A model generated the notes under the pieces. That model saw only the letters and a list, made by a program, of their open reading frames with translations. It was not told where the DNA came from and did not search any database. Source: Hanleya hanleyi (lineage: Eukaryota; Mollusca; Polyplacophora; Lepidopleurida; Hanleyidae). From it: DNA of 64,000 bases. Numbering within the stretch: position 1 is the stretch's first letter; the number at the start of each line of letters is the position of its first letter. Location: NCBI GenBank assembly GCA_036873755.1, contig JAVTVY010036924.1, forward strand, positions 105,098 to 169,097, given 5' to 3'. The translations under genes and the position numbers were made by a program. Positions 10,624-24,256 of the stretch are shown here, piece by piece.

Positions 10624-11768
10624 GTGAGGTATATGCACTATAGGTTAACTGTGTAAAATCGTACTTGACAGTTATCAAGACTACCTGTCTAACTTTATCA
10701 AAACATGATTTCCGTTCATTATCTAAAATGTACTTCAGTTCAAATGCTGACCTTGTCAAGTCGACCCAACCCCCTGTCGCCATATTGACCCCCCACCCCC
10801 GGCCGCTATGCTGTACCATCTTCCTGCCATATGTAGACTTTATAAGGGATGTAGAGAACTGGAACAGATATTTCAAAGATGCATCACGGGTGCGATAGCT
10901 GAAGCACGTATGTCTCACACGATGGAATGTTGTAGTTTTCTCCCCTCCATCCCATGTCATGCATGGCCACAACATATATTTGCCAATACGAACGATATCA
11001 GGTGCCATATCATCTATCACGCAGGATAAATTGTACCAACCATCGCCAGTTTGATTCATTTTCCGCTCTGATCACTCCAATGCCATTTCTGCTAAACTAA
11101 GAGAACATTTTGTTGTATGGGAGATGACAGATTCAATTATGTTATATGTTACATTCTCTATCATCTCCGATAGAACAGAACGTCTGTTAAATTAACAGAA
11201 TGGGTTTTTGAGTGATAAAACAAATTAGGAACACTTGATTGTGAAAATAATCACAGTCTACATGAGCTATACATTTTAGGCTATATCTCACTGACATGGT
11301 CTTATACATTAACAATGACAAGTGCACTGCTGAATACCTCCTACAAATATGCTGTCTGATGGAGCTTAGTGTGATGAGGATAAAAGCCGTGTGAAATGGT
11401 TGGCAGTTAGTTACTTTTTCTAAAAAAAATTTCTCCACATTTAGCCTTTCTCGTAATTTCAAATACGTATCTGCATCAATTTTTTCTTTTATCTCGATTC
11501 TCCGCAGTTAACATATTCAAATACTGGATAGATCTTAAACGTGGAAAAAGCATAAAGAGCAAACGGGATATAGTTTAATTACTGGTACCATGTATAAACA
11601 GCTAGAGAGAAAACACAGGTCCCACTAAAGATATATATCGCAGTGTTAGGTCGAGGAAGGAGCCATAAACCCATCAAGGAGAGTATAGGAATTAAAATAG
11701 CCCAAGAATATAAAATATTCAGAGATAACAGGTGAATAAATAGCCAAACATAACAAAGCTGACCTTAC
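10624..11768. other. No supported exon; 5' part of an intron of the ligand gene
   Basis: This lies immediately downstream (minus strand) of the TGF-beta-type exon and is probably intron. A 151-codon minus-strand ORF (10604-11059) covers part of it, but it overlaps the 54-bp hairpin and has no recognisable motif. Confidence 0.4.
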
Positions 11769-12096
11769 CTATATCGGCGTGTATACTTCGTACAGTATTG
11801 CCCGTGGACTGTTCGGCACTTTCTGAACCATGTCGGTAGATCTTGTAGAGTTCCCTCATATACCGAGGGGGCTTATCAGGGGCGTACAGGTTCACCCCTC
11901 TCCTCGTCTCCCTGGGGGAAGAGGTCGGAGATACGTCGGGCAAACCCAAAACCAGTTTCACCTTTTCTGGTAATAATACATTGTGCCTGTCGTAAGCGTA
12001 GGCTGTTTTGCTGGCTCCACGCGAAACTGTGAAAACGCCAGGTAACGTCAAACACATTAAGAGCAACAAAGTTAAATCAGCACTGTACACTTCCAT
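11769..12096 (-). CDS. First coding exon of a TGF-beta-superfamily ligand (partial gene)
   Basis: The minus-strand reading frame starts at an ATG in a strong Kozak context (CAACCATGG). Residues 1-24 form a classic signal peptide with a leucine-rich core. There follows a propeptide start: a KLVLGLPDV stretch at about 47-55, then PPRYMRELYKIY at 76-87 and NTVRSI at 100-105. The pattern Y-M-x-x-L-Y followed by N-T-V-R-S is characteristic of the latency region of BMP, Vg1/GDF and nodal-type precursors. The frame meets AG/GTAAGG, an excellent splice donor, at 11769/11768, giving 109 codons plus one base (phase 1). BMP2/4-type genes have a first coding exon of similar length ending near this motif. 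The prodomain remainder and cysteine-rich mature domain must lie at lower coordinates, and I did not find them, so they may be left of the window. Which subfamily it belongs to cannot be decided from this exon. A TTTATA at 12376-12381 (TATAAA on the minus strand) is a weak promoter candidate. Confidence 0.75.
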
Positions 12097-15000
12097 GGTT
12101 GCACTATATACTGGGTATACAAAACATCCAAACTGATATAATCAAATAAATAAATTCACATTAATTATTGCTCTACCCCAAACACAGGCGGTCAGCTTCT
12201 AAGAAAGACTGCCAATGAACAGTCTCAAACAGTCTCAAATACAGGACTGATCTAAATTAAAATGGGATAGCGCGGTACGCGTCCTTTCCGCAACTTGTCG
12301 ATTTATGATGATAGCTCTGTTAGTTCCACAGTATAAATAATGTTGCCCTCGGTATATGATGCACAGGTACAAATGTTTATAGTTTCTCACCACCGAGAAT
12401 GTCAGCAATATAAACGGATGACAACTTGCAATTAAAACTAAATTATCCTAATTATTTCCCAATCAGACTGTCCGAAACGTATGCCAAGTGGAATTGCTCG
12501 ACATTCTCTCTTTGAAAGCAAATGGCGCTTTTTCTAAAGCCAACAAAACCAGATATGACGATATTTCTGGCACTTTGGACAAACCATCATCGTAGGCTCC
12601 CAGGTGAAATTTCCAACTATACAGTGAAAAACAGCCGGAGACAAGAACAAAAGCCGGTATAATCCGTCTGTGATATACAACGGTTGTTTAGAGCGATCCC
12701 CTGCGTGGTCCGAGCGCCTCGACACTCACATTGACACAGGCGTTGTGCGGTACTTGCGGTTCACATGTCGATTTGGAGTAAAGAAACTTCCACGCGACGC
12801 TTGTCGGCCGGTAACAGAGCCCAAGGCGCACCAATAAACAGACAGTTGTTCAGTTAACCCGTAAAACGGATAAGTTGAAATAAGTACTTGTAATATTTCA
12901 AAAATCAAGATACCATGATTTTCCGGCACTTTCCCGATATCCCTGTCGTTTCCAATGATCTTCGTGAGCTTGCTGACGAACATACGCGTCTTTGCTTATG
13001 AAATACAGACAAATGCTCTGAGTTAGGAAAAACTGATAAATCTTAAATAAACGGAAAAGTATCAACTCTGTCGCCCAGGTAATATTCTCCGTCTTGAATT
13101 CTGATGAAAATGTTGACAAATCACAAAAGCGCTAGAGTATTCTTATAGAAACAGCGAATCTGACAGCCTCTTACATATAATGTATTAAGCGCAAATTGTG
13201 TGGACCAGCAGTGACAGAAGGCATATTTGACTGGTTAAGGTGAATGAAATGCCCGGCGGCGATGACGACACTGGACGAGCTCATTCCCCAAGACGGGGTC
13301 TCGTAAACACGCCGACCTGCTCTTAAAAACACATAAACTTATTACAAATGCTACTAGAGGTAAATTTAGGAGACCAAACTCAAAGCAACAGTTGTTTTTT
13401 TTTCTTTTCTTTTTTGCTACGAGTTTCTTCCTTCTTCCACCCACTCCTCCTAGCAAATGGCCTGTAGCGTCTCCAGTCGTTCAAACTAATGCTTACCGAC
13501 GGGAGCTACCGTTGTTTATCTGAACAGTTGGCAGACTTGTCGGCTACTTGTAGCACTTAAGGCAGCCCAGTAAAGCAGTTCCCTGTTTGGTCTAAAACAG
13601 ACTGAACATACACAGATGTGAAATAAAAGAAGAGGAAATTGTAAAGGGTTTCATTCTATTTGTTAAAAAGAAAACGCCATATCTATACAAAAAAATATAT
13701 ATAGAAAATAAAGCCTCATATTCTTTGATATTTTGTCCACATTTGTATAGTTTGTGTCTTGGTGAATAGCATATGACGCAAACAGAAGTGGTGTTTTTGT
13801 TGAACTGATGCCATCTACCAACATCAAGGGTAACTAACGTATCTGATTTGAATAAAGCGAATGAGTTGGTGCCAAAGAACTGAGACGCGTCGCATATTGA
13901 CAATGATATATGATTCGCAAATAATTTTTCAAAACAGATTGTTTCATAGTGATAACGAAGATATTGAAGAATTGGGTAGGTTTTCATACTGATACATTGA
14001 CTGGACTCCGTGATATGGCGTCTATAAAAATCTGCACTTGCATATTAGAAACTATATAATACAGCTGGTGATCAACAAATCCCCTTGAGCACTCAGTCCA
14101 CGCACAGATATGGGGGTAACGGTTCTAGTCCGTTTCCGCGAGATAAGACTTAATTCACACTCATATATTCATTCAGACAGTGGTCATGATTTTCAATCAA
14201 CTAAATCCCTTACACTATGGAACCGAGGACTGTAATAATGATTGGGAAACAAATAACTGGTTACATTTTGAACTGCTATCTTTGCCAATATATTCTCTTA
14301 ATTAGCATTGAATATGGGACAAAAGAAAAAGTATGAGCACCATTATTCACAAGAAGAGATCAAACAATCCCGAAAGTCACCAGGGAAATGGGTAATCCCC
14401 CATCCCCACCTCAAACCACTGCACAAATAGGAAATCCCCATCCCCACCCCAAACCACTGCATATATTCACTAATCTGGTGGCCTCCATGAAAGCTGGAAT
14501 ATAGGTAAAGAAAAAATAGCTGTACCTCAGTTTTGTGAACGTTCTTCTGATTGCTTAGATATTGCATGGTATTGAACGTGTCATAGGAGAACGGTCATGT
14601 GATCACTATACGTGAGAAATCTTATCCATAACACGAACGATCACATGAGAATAAAGTTTTGGCTGTGTTTTCACTCAGCCTTCCCCCAATAGAATCTAGG
14701 ATTATTACATGTTAATAAAAATTTCACCTGTTTGATTCATTTAAAAAAAGTTAAATTAAATCCATCGGTATTTAATTTGGTTAACACAGGCCTTGTTTTT
14801 CCGTGACGACTTCAGACATTTGACGAATTAACGCGAAATAACATTCTCCAAAAACGAGTTTTTTATACTGACAATTCAGAAAAAAACTAAGCGGCTTTTC
14901 GTTAATCCGACATAATTAGACAAAATGTCCTTGTTATATTTGGACTCTAATTGTTTAACAAACTGCCAACCCCTGCCAAATGTACGGATCTAACTGACAT

Positions 15001-15254
15001 TGACGCAGATTAATAGTTTGACCGTGGATTCATCGTAAAATACCAAAGAAAAATGAAGGAAAGCACGCGTCATCGTAAATGCTGGCACAAATAATTAATA
15101 ACCATTATCCATGTCCTCCAGAGTCAACAGTTCATCTTGTTGTTGTTTTTTTGTTCAGAAGGCAATATATTTTCATCACTGTTGTGTCAAAAAACCCGAC
15201 AGGGAGATATTGAATCGGGCTTTGTTCGTCTATATGTTCAAAAGGAAACTTTGA
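12097..15254. other. Upstream region of the ligand gene, no exon recognised
   Basis: Presumed promoter and 5' flank of the minus-strand ligand gene at the low-coordinate side, then featureless AT-rich DNA. ORFs of up to 131 codons (13592-13987, minus) show no domain and no splice logic. A short direct duplication of a CATCCCCACC / CAAACCACTGC phrase occurs at about 14401-14460. Confidence 0.45.
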
Positions 15255-15585
15255 CCGTTCAGTACAACCTATCAGTTCTGTATGGAACGGCCCCAATACT
15301 GGATGGTTCAGTATAATAACTGAGTGGTACTGCGCAGAAATTATCAGGCCTTACTGCACAGTCATTAACTGAACAGTTCAGCACCGTCAAGAACTGACCA
15401 TTTCCATCCCGGAACTGATCAGCACTGAACAGGTTCTGAGGCGCACTGCTGAGTTACTGCGAAGAACCGTTCAGTTGTTGAGTGCATAGAACTGTACCGG
15501 ATCTGCTTGGTATCTTATCGACCCATCAGTAACTCAATATAACTCAACTGTTCTGTACAGTAAGGTCAGAAACTGGGCATCGGGG
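15255..15585 (+). repeat. Dispersed repeat B, rich in ACTG/CAGT words
   Basis: This is the second copy of the family at 10229-10560, same orientation, roughly three quarters identical by eye. It has no insertion and therefore shows the uninterrupted form. It ends about 30 bp before the 56-bp satellite array begins. Confidence 0.7.
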
Positions 15586-15615
15586 CCTTTCCTGGGCAAA
15601 AGAGTGGAGTTACTG

Positions 15616-18600
15616 CTCTGTAACATATTTGATATCAGTGGCTGTTGATAATGACTTTTAAGTGACTGTAACATACTTCAACTCAATGATTATAGGTAAA
15701 ATATTCGAAGTTAATTTCAATATCTATAGTAAATTTGAGATCGGTGTTTGTTGTTAATTTATTCAAGGTTAACGTCTATCTGTAATATAATTGAGATCAG
15801 TGAATATTGGTAATGTACTCCAGGTTAATGTCTATCTGTAACATATTTGAGATCAACGGTTGTAAGTATAATATACTCCAGATTAATGTCTATGTCTAAC
15901 ATATTTGAGCTCGATGGTTATTCCAGGTTAATGTCTATCTGTAACATATTTGAGATCATTCGTTATTGGTAATGTATTCCGGTTAATGTCTATCTGTAAC
16001 ATATTTGATATCAATGGTTATTGGTAATGTATTCCGGGTTAATGTCTATCTGTAACATATTTGAGATCAATGGTCATTGGTAATGTATTCCGTGTTAATG
16101 TCTATCTGTAACATATTTGAGATCAATGGTTATTGGCAATGTATTCCGGTTAATGTCTATCTGTAACATATTTGAGATCAATGGTCATTGGTAATGCATT
16201 CCGGGTTAATGTCTATCTGTAACATATTTGATATCAACTGTTATTGGTAATGTATTCCGGGTTAATGTCTATCTGTAACATATTTGATATCAATGGTTAT
16301 TGGTAATGTATTCCGGGTTAATGTCTATCTGTAACATATTTGATATCAAAAGTTATTGGTGATGTATTCCGGTTAATGTCTATCTGTAACATATTTGATA
16401 TCAATGGTTATTGGTGATGTATTCCGGTTAATGTCTATTTGTAACATATTTGATATCAATGGTTATTGGTGATGTATTCCGGTTAATGTCTATCTGTAAC
16501 ATATTTGATATCAACTGTTATTGGTAATGTACTCCGGGTTAATGTCTATCTGTAACATATTTGATATCAATGGTTATTGGTAATGTATTCCGGTTAATGT
16601 CTATCTGTAACATATTTGATATCAATGGTTATTGGTAATGTATTTCGGGTTAATGTCTATCTGTAACATATCAGAGATCAATGGTTATTGGTGATGTATT
16701 CCGGTTAATGTCTATTTGTAACATATTTGATATCAATGGTTATTGGTAATGTATTCCGGGTTAATGTCTATCTGTAACATATTTCAGATCAGTGAATATT
16801 GGTAATGTATTCCGGTTGAAGTCTATCTGTAATATATTTGAGATCAATGGTTGTTGGTAATGTAATCCAGGCTAATGTCTATCTGTAACATATTTGAGAT
16901 CAATGGTTATTGATAATATTTTCCAGGCTAATGTCTATCTGTAACATATTTGAGATCAGTGAATATTGGTAATGTATTCTGGTTGAAGTCTATCTGTAAC
17001 ATATTTGAGATCAGTGGTTGTTGGTAATATACTCCAGATTAATGTCTATCTCTAAAATATATGAGCTCAATGGTTATTCCAGGTTAATGTCTATCTGTAA
17101 CATATTTAAGATCAATGGTTATTGGTAATGTATTCCGCGTAAATGTCTATCTGTAACATATTTGAGATGAAATGTTATTGGTAATGTATTCCAGGTTAAT
17201 ATCTATTTGTAACATATTTGATACCAATGGTTATTGGCAATGTATTCAGGTCAAAGTCTAAGTGTAATGTATTTAAGATCAAGGTTATTGGTGATGTAAT
17301 CCGCGTAAATGTCCATCTGTAACATATTTGAGATCAAGTGTTATTGATAATATATTCCGATTAATGTCTATCTGTAACATATTTGAGATCAATGGTTATT
17401 GATAATGAATTCCGGTTAATGTGTATCTGTAACATATTTGAGGTCAATTGTTATTGGTAATGTATTCCGGTTAATGACTATCTGTAACATATTTGAGGTC
17501 AATGGTTATTGGTAATGTTTTCCGGTTAATGTCTATCTGTAACACATCTGAGATCAATGGTAAGTGGATAAATGTATTGCAGGTTAATGACTGTCTGCAA
17601 CATATTTGAGATCAATGGTTATTGGTAATGTGTTTCGGCTAATGTCTATCTGTAACATATTTGAAATTAGTGGTTACTGGTAATGAACTCAGGTTAATGC
17701 CTATCTCTAACATATTTGAGATCAATGGTTTTTGGTTATGTATTCCAGGTTAATGTTTATCTGTAACATATTGAAGTTTATTGGGAATGTGTTCCGGTTA
17801 ATGTTTATCTGTAACATATTTGAGATCAATGGTTATTGGTTATGTATTCCTGCTTAATGACCCTTTCTAATATATTTGAAACCAATGATTATTGGCAATT
17901 TATTCCAGTTAATGTCTATCTGATATTTGAGATCAATGGTTATTGGTAATATAATCCGGTTAATGTCAATCTGTAACAGGTTTGAGATCAATGGTTATTG
18001 GTATGTTTTCCTGGTTAATGTCTATCTGTAACATATTTGAGATCAATGGTTATTGGTATGTTTTCCTGGTTAATGTCTATCTGTAACATATTTGAGATCA
18101 AGTGTTATTGATAATATATTCCGGGTTAATGTCTACCTGTAACATATTTGAGATCAATGGTTATTGGTATGTTTTCCTGGTTAATGTCTGTCTGTAACAT
18201 ATTTGAGATCAATGGTTATTGGTATGTTTTCCTGGTTAATGTCTATCTGTAACATATTTGAGATCAATGGTTATTGGTATGTTTTCCTGGTTAATCTCTA
18301 TCTGTAACATATTTGAGATCAATGGTTATTGGTATGTTTTCCTGGTTAATGTCTATCTGTAACATATTTGAGATCAAGTGTTATTGATAATATATTCCGG
18401 GTTAATGTCTACCTGTAACATATTTGAGATCAATGGGTATTGGTTATGTATTCCGGTTTATGTCTATCTGTTACATATTTGAGGTCAATGGTTATTGGTG
18501 ATGTATTCCAGGTTAATGTCTATCTGTAACATATTTGAGATCAATGGTTATTGGTTATGTATTCCGGTTTATGTCTATCTGTTACATATTTGAGGTCAAT

Positions 18601-21600
18601 GGTTATTGGTGATGTATTCCAGGTTAATGTCTATCTGTAACATATTTGAGATCAATTGTTATTGATAATGAATTCCGGTTTATGTCTATCTGTTACATAT
18701 TTGAGGTCAGTGGTTATTAGCAACGTATTCCAGGTTAATGTCTATCTGTAACATATTTGAGATCAATGGTTATTGATAATGAATTCCGGTTTATGTCTAT
18801 CTGTTACATATTTGAGATCAATGGTTCTTGGTAATGTATTCCGGGTTAATGTCTATCTGTAGCATATTTGAGATTAATGGTTATTGATAATGTATCCCGG
18901 TTAATGTTTATCTGTAACATATTTGAGATCAATGGTTATTGGTAATGTATCCCGGTTAATGTCTATCTGTAACATATTTGAGATCAATGGTTATTGATAA
19001 TGTATCCCGGTTAATGTCTATCTGTAACATATTTGAGATCAATGGTTATTGGTAATGTATCCAGGTTAATGTCTATCTTTAACATATTTGATGTCATTGG
19101 TTATTGGTAATGTGTTCCGGATTAATGTCTATCTGTAACATATTTGAGATCAATGGATATTGGTAATGTACGCCAGGTTAATGTCTATCTGTAATATATT
19201 TGATATCAATGGTTATTGGTAATGTGTTCCGGATTAATGTCTATCTGTAATATATTTGAGATCAATGGATATTGGTAATGTACGCCAGGTTAATGTCTAT
19301 CTGTAATATATTTGATATCAATGGTTATTGGTAATGTACTCAGGTTAATGTCTATCCGTAACATATTTGATATCAATGGTTATTGGTAATGTGTTCCGGA
19401 TTAATGTCTATCTTTAATATATTTGAGATCAATGGATATTGGTAATATACGCCAGGTTAATATCTATCTTTAATATATTTGTGATCATTGGTTATTGGTA
19501 ATGTATTTCGGGTTAATATCTATCTGTAACATATTTGAGATCAGTGATTACTGGTAATGTATTCCGGATTAATGTTTATCTGTAACATATTTGAGATCAA
19601 TGGTTATTGGTAATGTACTCCAGGTTAATGTCTATCTTTAACATATTTGATATCAATGGTTATCGGTAATGTGTTCCGGGTTAATGTCTATCTGTAACAC
19701 ATTTGAGATCAATGGTTATTGGCAATGTACTCCAGGTTAATATCTATCTGTAATATATTTGATATCAATGGTTATTGGTAATGTACTCCAGGTTAATGTC
19801 TGTAACATTTGAGATCAATGGTTATTGGTAATGTATTCCGGTTAATGTCTATCTGTAACATATTTGAGATCAATGGTTATTGGTAATGTATTCCGGTTAA
19901 TGTCTATTTGTAACATATTTGAGATCAGTGGTTACTGGTAATGTATCCTGATTAATGTATATCTGTAACATATTCGAGATCAATGGTTATTGGTGATGTA
20001 TTCCGGGTTAATGTCTATTTGTAACATATTTGATATCAATGGTTATTGGTAATGTATTCCGGGTTAATGTCTATCTGTAACATATCAGAGATCAATGGGT
20101 TATTGGTAATGTATTCCGGGTTAATGTCTATCTGTAACATATCAGAGATCAATGGTTGTTGGTAATGTATTCCGGGTTAATGTCTATCTGTAACATATTT
20201 GATATCAATGGTTATTGGTAATGTATCCCGATTAAGGTATATCTGTAACATATTCGAGATCAGTGGTTATTGATGTATTCCGGGTTAATGTCTATCTTTA
20301 ATATATTTGAGATCAATGGTTATTGGTAAATTGATGTATTTCGGGTTAATGCCTATTTGTTACATACTTGAGATCAGTGGTTATTGGTAATGTATTCCGG
20401 GTTAATGTTTTTCTGTATCATATTTGAGATCAATGGTTATTGGTAACGTATTCCGGTTAATGTCTATCTTTAAGATATTTGAGATTAATGGTTATTGGTA
20501 AGTTTATGTATTCCGGGTTAATGTCTATTTGTAACATATTTGAGATCAGTGGTTATTGATAATGTATTCCGGTTAATGTCTATCTTTAGCATATTTGATA
20601 TCAATGGTTATTGGTAATGTGTTCCGGTTAATGTCTATCTGTAACATATTTGATATCAATGGTTATTGGTAATGTGTTCCGGGTTAATGTCTATCTTTAA
20701 CATATTTGATATCAATGGTTATCGGTAATGTGTTCCGGGTTAATGTCTATCTGTAACATATTTGAGATCAATGGTTATTGGCAATGTACTCCATGTTAAT
20801 ATCTATCTGTAATATATTTGATATCAATGGTTATTGGTAATGTACTCCAGGTTAATGTCTATCTGTAACGTATTTGAGATCAATGGTTATTGGTAATGTA
20901 TCCCGATTAATGTATATCTGTAACATATTCGAGATCAATGGTTATTGGTGATGTATTCCGGGTTAATGTCTATTTGTAACATATTTGATATCAATGGTTA
21001 TTGGTAATGTATTCCGGGTTAATGTCTGTCTGTAACATATTTGATATCAATGGTTATTGGCAATGTATTCCGGTTAATATCTATTTGTAACATATTTGAT
21101 ATCAATGGTTATTGGTAATGTATTCCGGTTAATGTCTATCTGTAACATATTTGAGATCAATGGTTATTGGTAATGTATTCCGGGTAAATGTCTATCTGTA
21201 ACATATTTGAGGTCAATGGTTATTGGTAATGTATTCTGGGTTAATGTCTATCTGTAACATATCAGAGATCAATGGTTATTGGTAATGTATTCCGGGTTAA
21301 TGTCTATCTTTAATATATTTGAGATCAATGGTTATTGGTAAATTTATGTATTTCGGGTTAATGCCTATTCGTTACATACTTGAGATCAGTGGTTATTGGT
21401 AATGTAATCCGGGTTAATGTTTTTCTGTATCATATTTGAGATCAATGGTTATCGGTAACGTATTCCGGTTAATGTCTATCTTTAAGATATTTGAGATTAA
21501 TGGTTATTGGTAAGTTTATGTATTCCGGCTTAATGTCTATTTGTAACATATTTGAGATCAGTGATTATTGATAATGTATTCCGGTTAATGTCTATCTTTA

Positions 21601-23620
21601 GCATATTTGATATCAATGGTTATTGGTAATGTGTTCCGGTTAATGTCTATCTGTAACATATTTGATATCAATGGTTATTGGTAATGTGTTCCGGGTTAAT
21701 GTCTATCTTTAACATATTTGATATCAATGGTTATTGGTAATGTATTCCGGGTTAATGTCTATCTGTAACATATTTGAGATCAATGTTTATTGGTAATGTA
21801 CTCCAGGTTAATGTCTATGTTTAACATATTTGATATCAATGGTTATTGGTAATGTGTTCCGGGTTAATGTCTATGTTTAACATATTTGATATCAACTGTT
21901 ATTGGTAATGTACTCCAGGTTAATGTCTATGTTTAACATATTTGAGATCAATGGTTATTGGTAATGTACTCCAGGTTAATGTCTATCTGCAACATATTTG
22001 AGATCAATGGTTATTGATAATGAATTCCGGTTTATGTCTATCTGTTACATATTTGAGATCAATGGTTCTTGGTAATGTACTCCAGGTTAATGTCTATCTG
22101 TAACATATTTGAGATCAATGGTTATTGGTAATGTATCCCGATTAATGTATATCTGTAACATATTCGAGATCAATGGTTATTGGTGATGTATTCCGGGTTA
22201 ATGTCTATCTGTAACATATTTGAGATCAATGGTTATTGGCAATGTACTCCAGGTTAATGTCTATGTTTAACATATTCGAGATCAATGGTTATTGGTAATG
22301 TGTTCCGGGTTAATGTCTATCTGCAACATATTTGAGATCAATGGTTATTGGTAATGTATTCCGGGTTAATGTCTATCTGTAACATATTTGAGATCAATGT
22401 TTATTGGTAATGTACTCCAGGTTAATGTCTATGTTTAACATATTTGATATCAACTGTTATTGGTAATGTACTCCAGGTTAATGTCTATGTTTAACATATT
22501 TGAGATCAATGGTTATTGGTAATGTATCCCGATTAATGTATATCTGTAACATATTCGAGATCAATGGTTATTGGTGATGTATACCGGGTTAATGTCTATC
22601 TGTAACATATTTGAGATCAATGGTTATTGGCAATGTACTCCAGGTTAATGTCTATGTTTAACATATTCGAGATCAATGGTTATTGGTAATGTGTTCCAGG
22701 TTAATGTCTATCTGCAACATATTTGAGATCAATGGTTATTGGTAATGTATTCCGGGTTAATGTCTATCTGTAACATATTTGAGATCAATGTTTATTGGTA
22801 ATGTACTCCAGGTTAATGTCTATGTTTAACATATTTGATATCAACTGTTATTGGCAATGTACTCCAGGTTAATGTCTATGTTTAACATATTTGATATCAA
22901 TGGTTATTGGTGATGTGTTCAGGGTTAATGTCTATCTGTAACATATTTGAGATCAATGGTCATTGGCAATGTACTCCAGGTTAATGTCTATGTTTAACAT
23001 ATTTGATATCAATGGTTATTGGTAATGTGTTCCGGGTTAATGTCTATCTGTAACATATTTGAGATCAATGGTCATTGGCAATGTACTGCAGGTTAATGTC
23101 TATGTTTAACATATTTGATATCAACTGTTATTGGTAATGTGTTCCGAGTTCATGTCTATCTGCAACATATTTGAGATCAATGGTTATTGGCAATGTACTC
23201 CAGGTTAATGTCTATGTTTAACATATTTGATATCAACTGTTATTGGTAATGTACTCCAGGTTAATGTCTATGTTTAACATATTCGAGATCAATGGTTATT
23301 GGTAATGTATTCCGGGTTAATGTCTATCTGTAACATATTTGAGATCAATGATTATTGCTAATGTATTCCAGGGTAATATCTGTCTGTCATATACTTGATA
23401 TCAATTTCTTAATTGGTAACGTAATAGCGAATAACGTCTACCCATGACATAGTTGAAATCAATGGTTATTGATAATGTTTTCTAGGTTCGTGTCTACCTC
23501 TGATATAATATAACGCAATGGTTATTGGTAATGATTCAAGGTTAATGTCTATCTATAACATACTTGAGATCAATGGTTATTGACAATATATTCTAAGTTA
23601 TATGTCTGTCCGTAATTTAA
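15616..23620 (+). repeat. Satellite array, ~56-bp monomer, about 140 copies
   Basis: Each unit contains TCTATCTGTAACATATTTGA, then GATCAATGGTTATTGGTAATG-like sequence, then TATTCCGGGTTAATG. Units are 54-57 bp, mostly differing by one base in CCGG(G)TT. Edge units (15616-15800 and 23340-23620) are the most diverged and central ones the most alike, as expected for unequal exchange. Variant markers (GATATC or GAGATC, ATCTGT or GTTTAA, GTATTC or GTACTC) define nested higher-order repeats, including a 1,012-bp copy offset and a 391-bp offset. No ORF of 60 codons exists on either strand. No gene is embedded in it. Confidence 0.97.
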
Positions 23621-23723
23621 GTAAAACTGGGGGACTGTATACCGCGGGACCCGAAAAGTTTCCTCCTCAATTCATCTGATTTTGACCCCGTTGACCTACA
23701 TAGCGAGAAAAAGTGTGATGGCT

Positions 23724-23804
23724 CATCACCCTTGAATGGTTATCAGACTTGGACATCACCTTTAAAAGGTGATGTGTTAGAGCCATCACCTTTAAATGGT
23801 GATG
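23724..23804. repeat. Cluster of short hairpins CATCACC...GGTGATG
   Basis: Two near-identical palindromes, each with CATCACCTTTAAA in the left arm and GGTGATG in the right, lie 30 bp apart (23754-23774 and 23784-23804), preceded by a weaker version at 23724. They sit just outside the 56-bp satellite. Function unknown; they may be part of an old transposon end. Confidence 0.6.
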
Positions 23805-24024
23805 ATCACTCCACACTTAATTGTGTGCGGCTGGAAACAGGGTGTCGATGTGTTCCGAATTGAGAATTAAACATTTCGACATTCACCTTGATAATAATAG
23901 TTACAAGCGTCTGGACCGTCATTCATAATTCAGCCGTGGTCTATTAAAGAATATCCGCGTCCATAATCCAAAGACCTATTCCATATTTCATATAACAGTA
24001 TTAGCACCAAATTCAAAAAGACAA

Positions 24025-24256
24025 GGGGCCCTCGGTGGCCGAGTGGTCTAAGGCGCTTCGCTGGTGACCGCTAGCCTCACACCGCTGAACCGGCACGGGT
24101 TCGAGCCAGCTGGTCCATGTGTGAAAGTTTGTCAGTTACTTGCCGAAGGGCGGTGGTTCTCTCCGGGTACTCCGGCTTCCTCCACCAACCAAACTGACTG
24201 TCACCATATGAGTGAAACAAACTTGAGTGTGACATTAAGCCAAATTCCCTCCCTCC
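24025..24256 (+). mobile_element. tRNA-derived SINE, complete, with 12-bp target duplication
   Basis: The head is tRNA-like: CTCGGTGGCCGAGTGG carries an A box at 24036-24046 and GGGTTCGAGCC a B box at 24097-24107, with the spacing of a Leu/Ser-type tRNA. A central core contains GGTTCTCTCCGGGTACTCCG and GGCTTCCTCC, a block I associate with widespread invertebrate SINE core domains (recalled, not searched). The perfect 12-mer TCAAAAAGACAA lies at 24013-24024 and 24257-24268. The 3' end is ATTCCCTCCCTCC without poly(A). The 94-codon ORF across it (24064-24348) is an artefact. Confidence 0.88.

Noticed and set aside
10604..11059. 151-codon minus-strand ORF as exon 2 of the TGF-beta ligand or a separate gene
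   Set aside because: No prodomain or cysteine-knot motif; its end overlaps the 54-bp mobile hairpin, and no convincing acceptor is visible in front of it.
13592..13987. 131-codon minus-strand ORF with a C-x2-C-like pair
   Set aside because: The two cysteines are isolated, the composition is that of AT-rich DNA, and no exon borders fit.
15616..23620. CRISPR-like regular repeats
   Set aside because: Units are contiguous, with no unique spacers, and monomers differ gradually. This is a eukaryotic satellite, not a repeat-spacer array.
24026..24110. Functional tRNA gene (Leu/Ser-like)
   Set aside because: A and B boxes are present, but the arms do not form a clean acceptor stem and the sequence continues into a SINE body bounded by target duplications.
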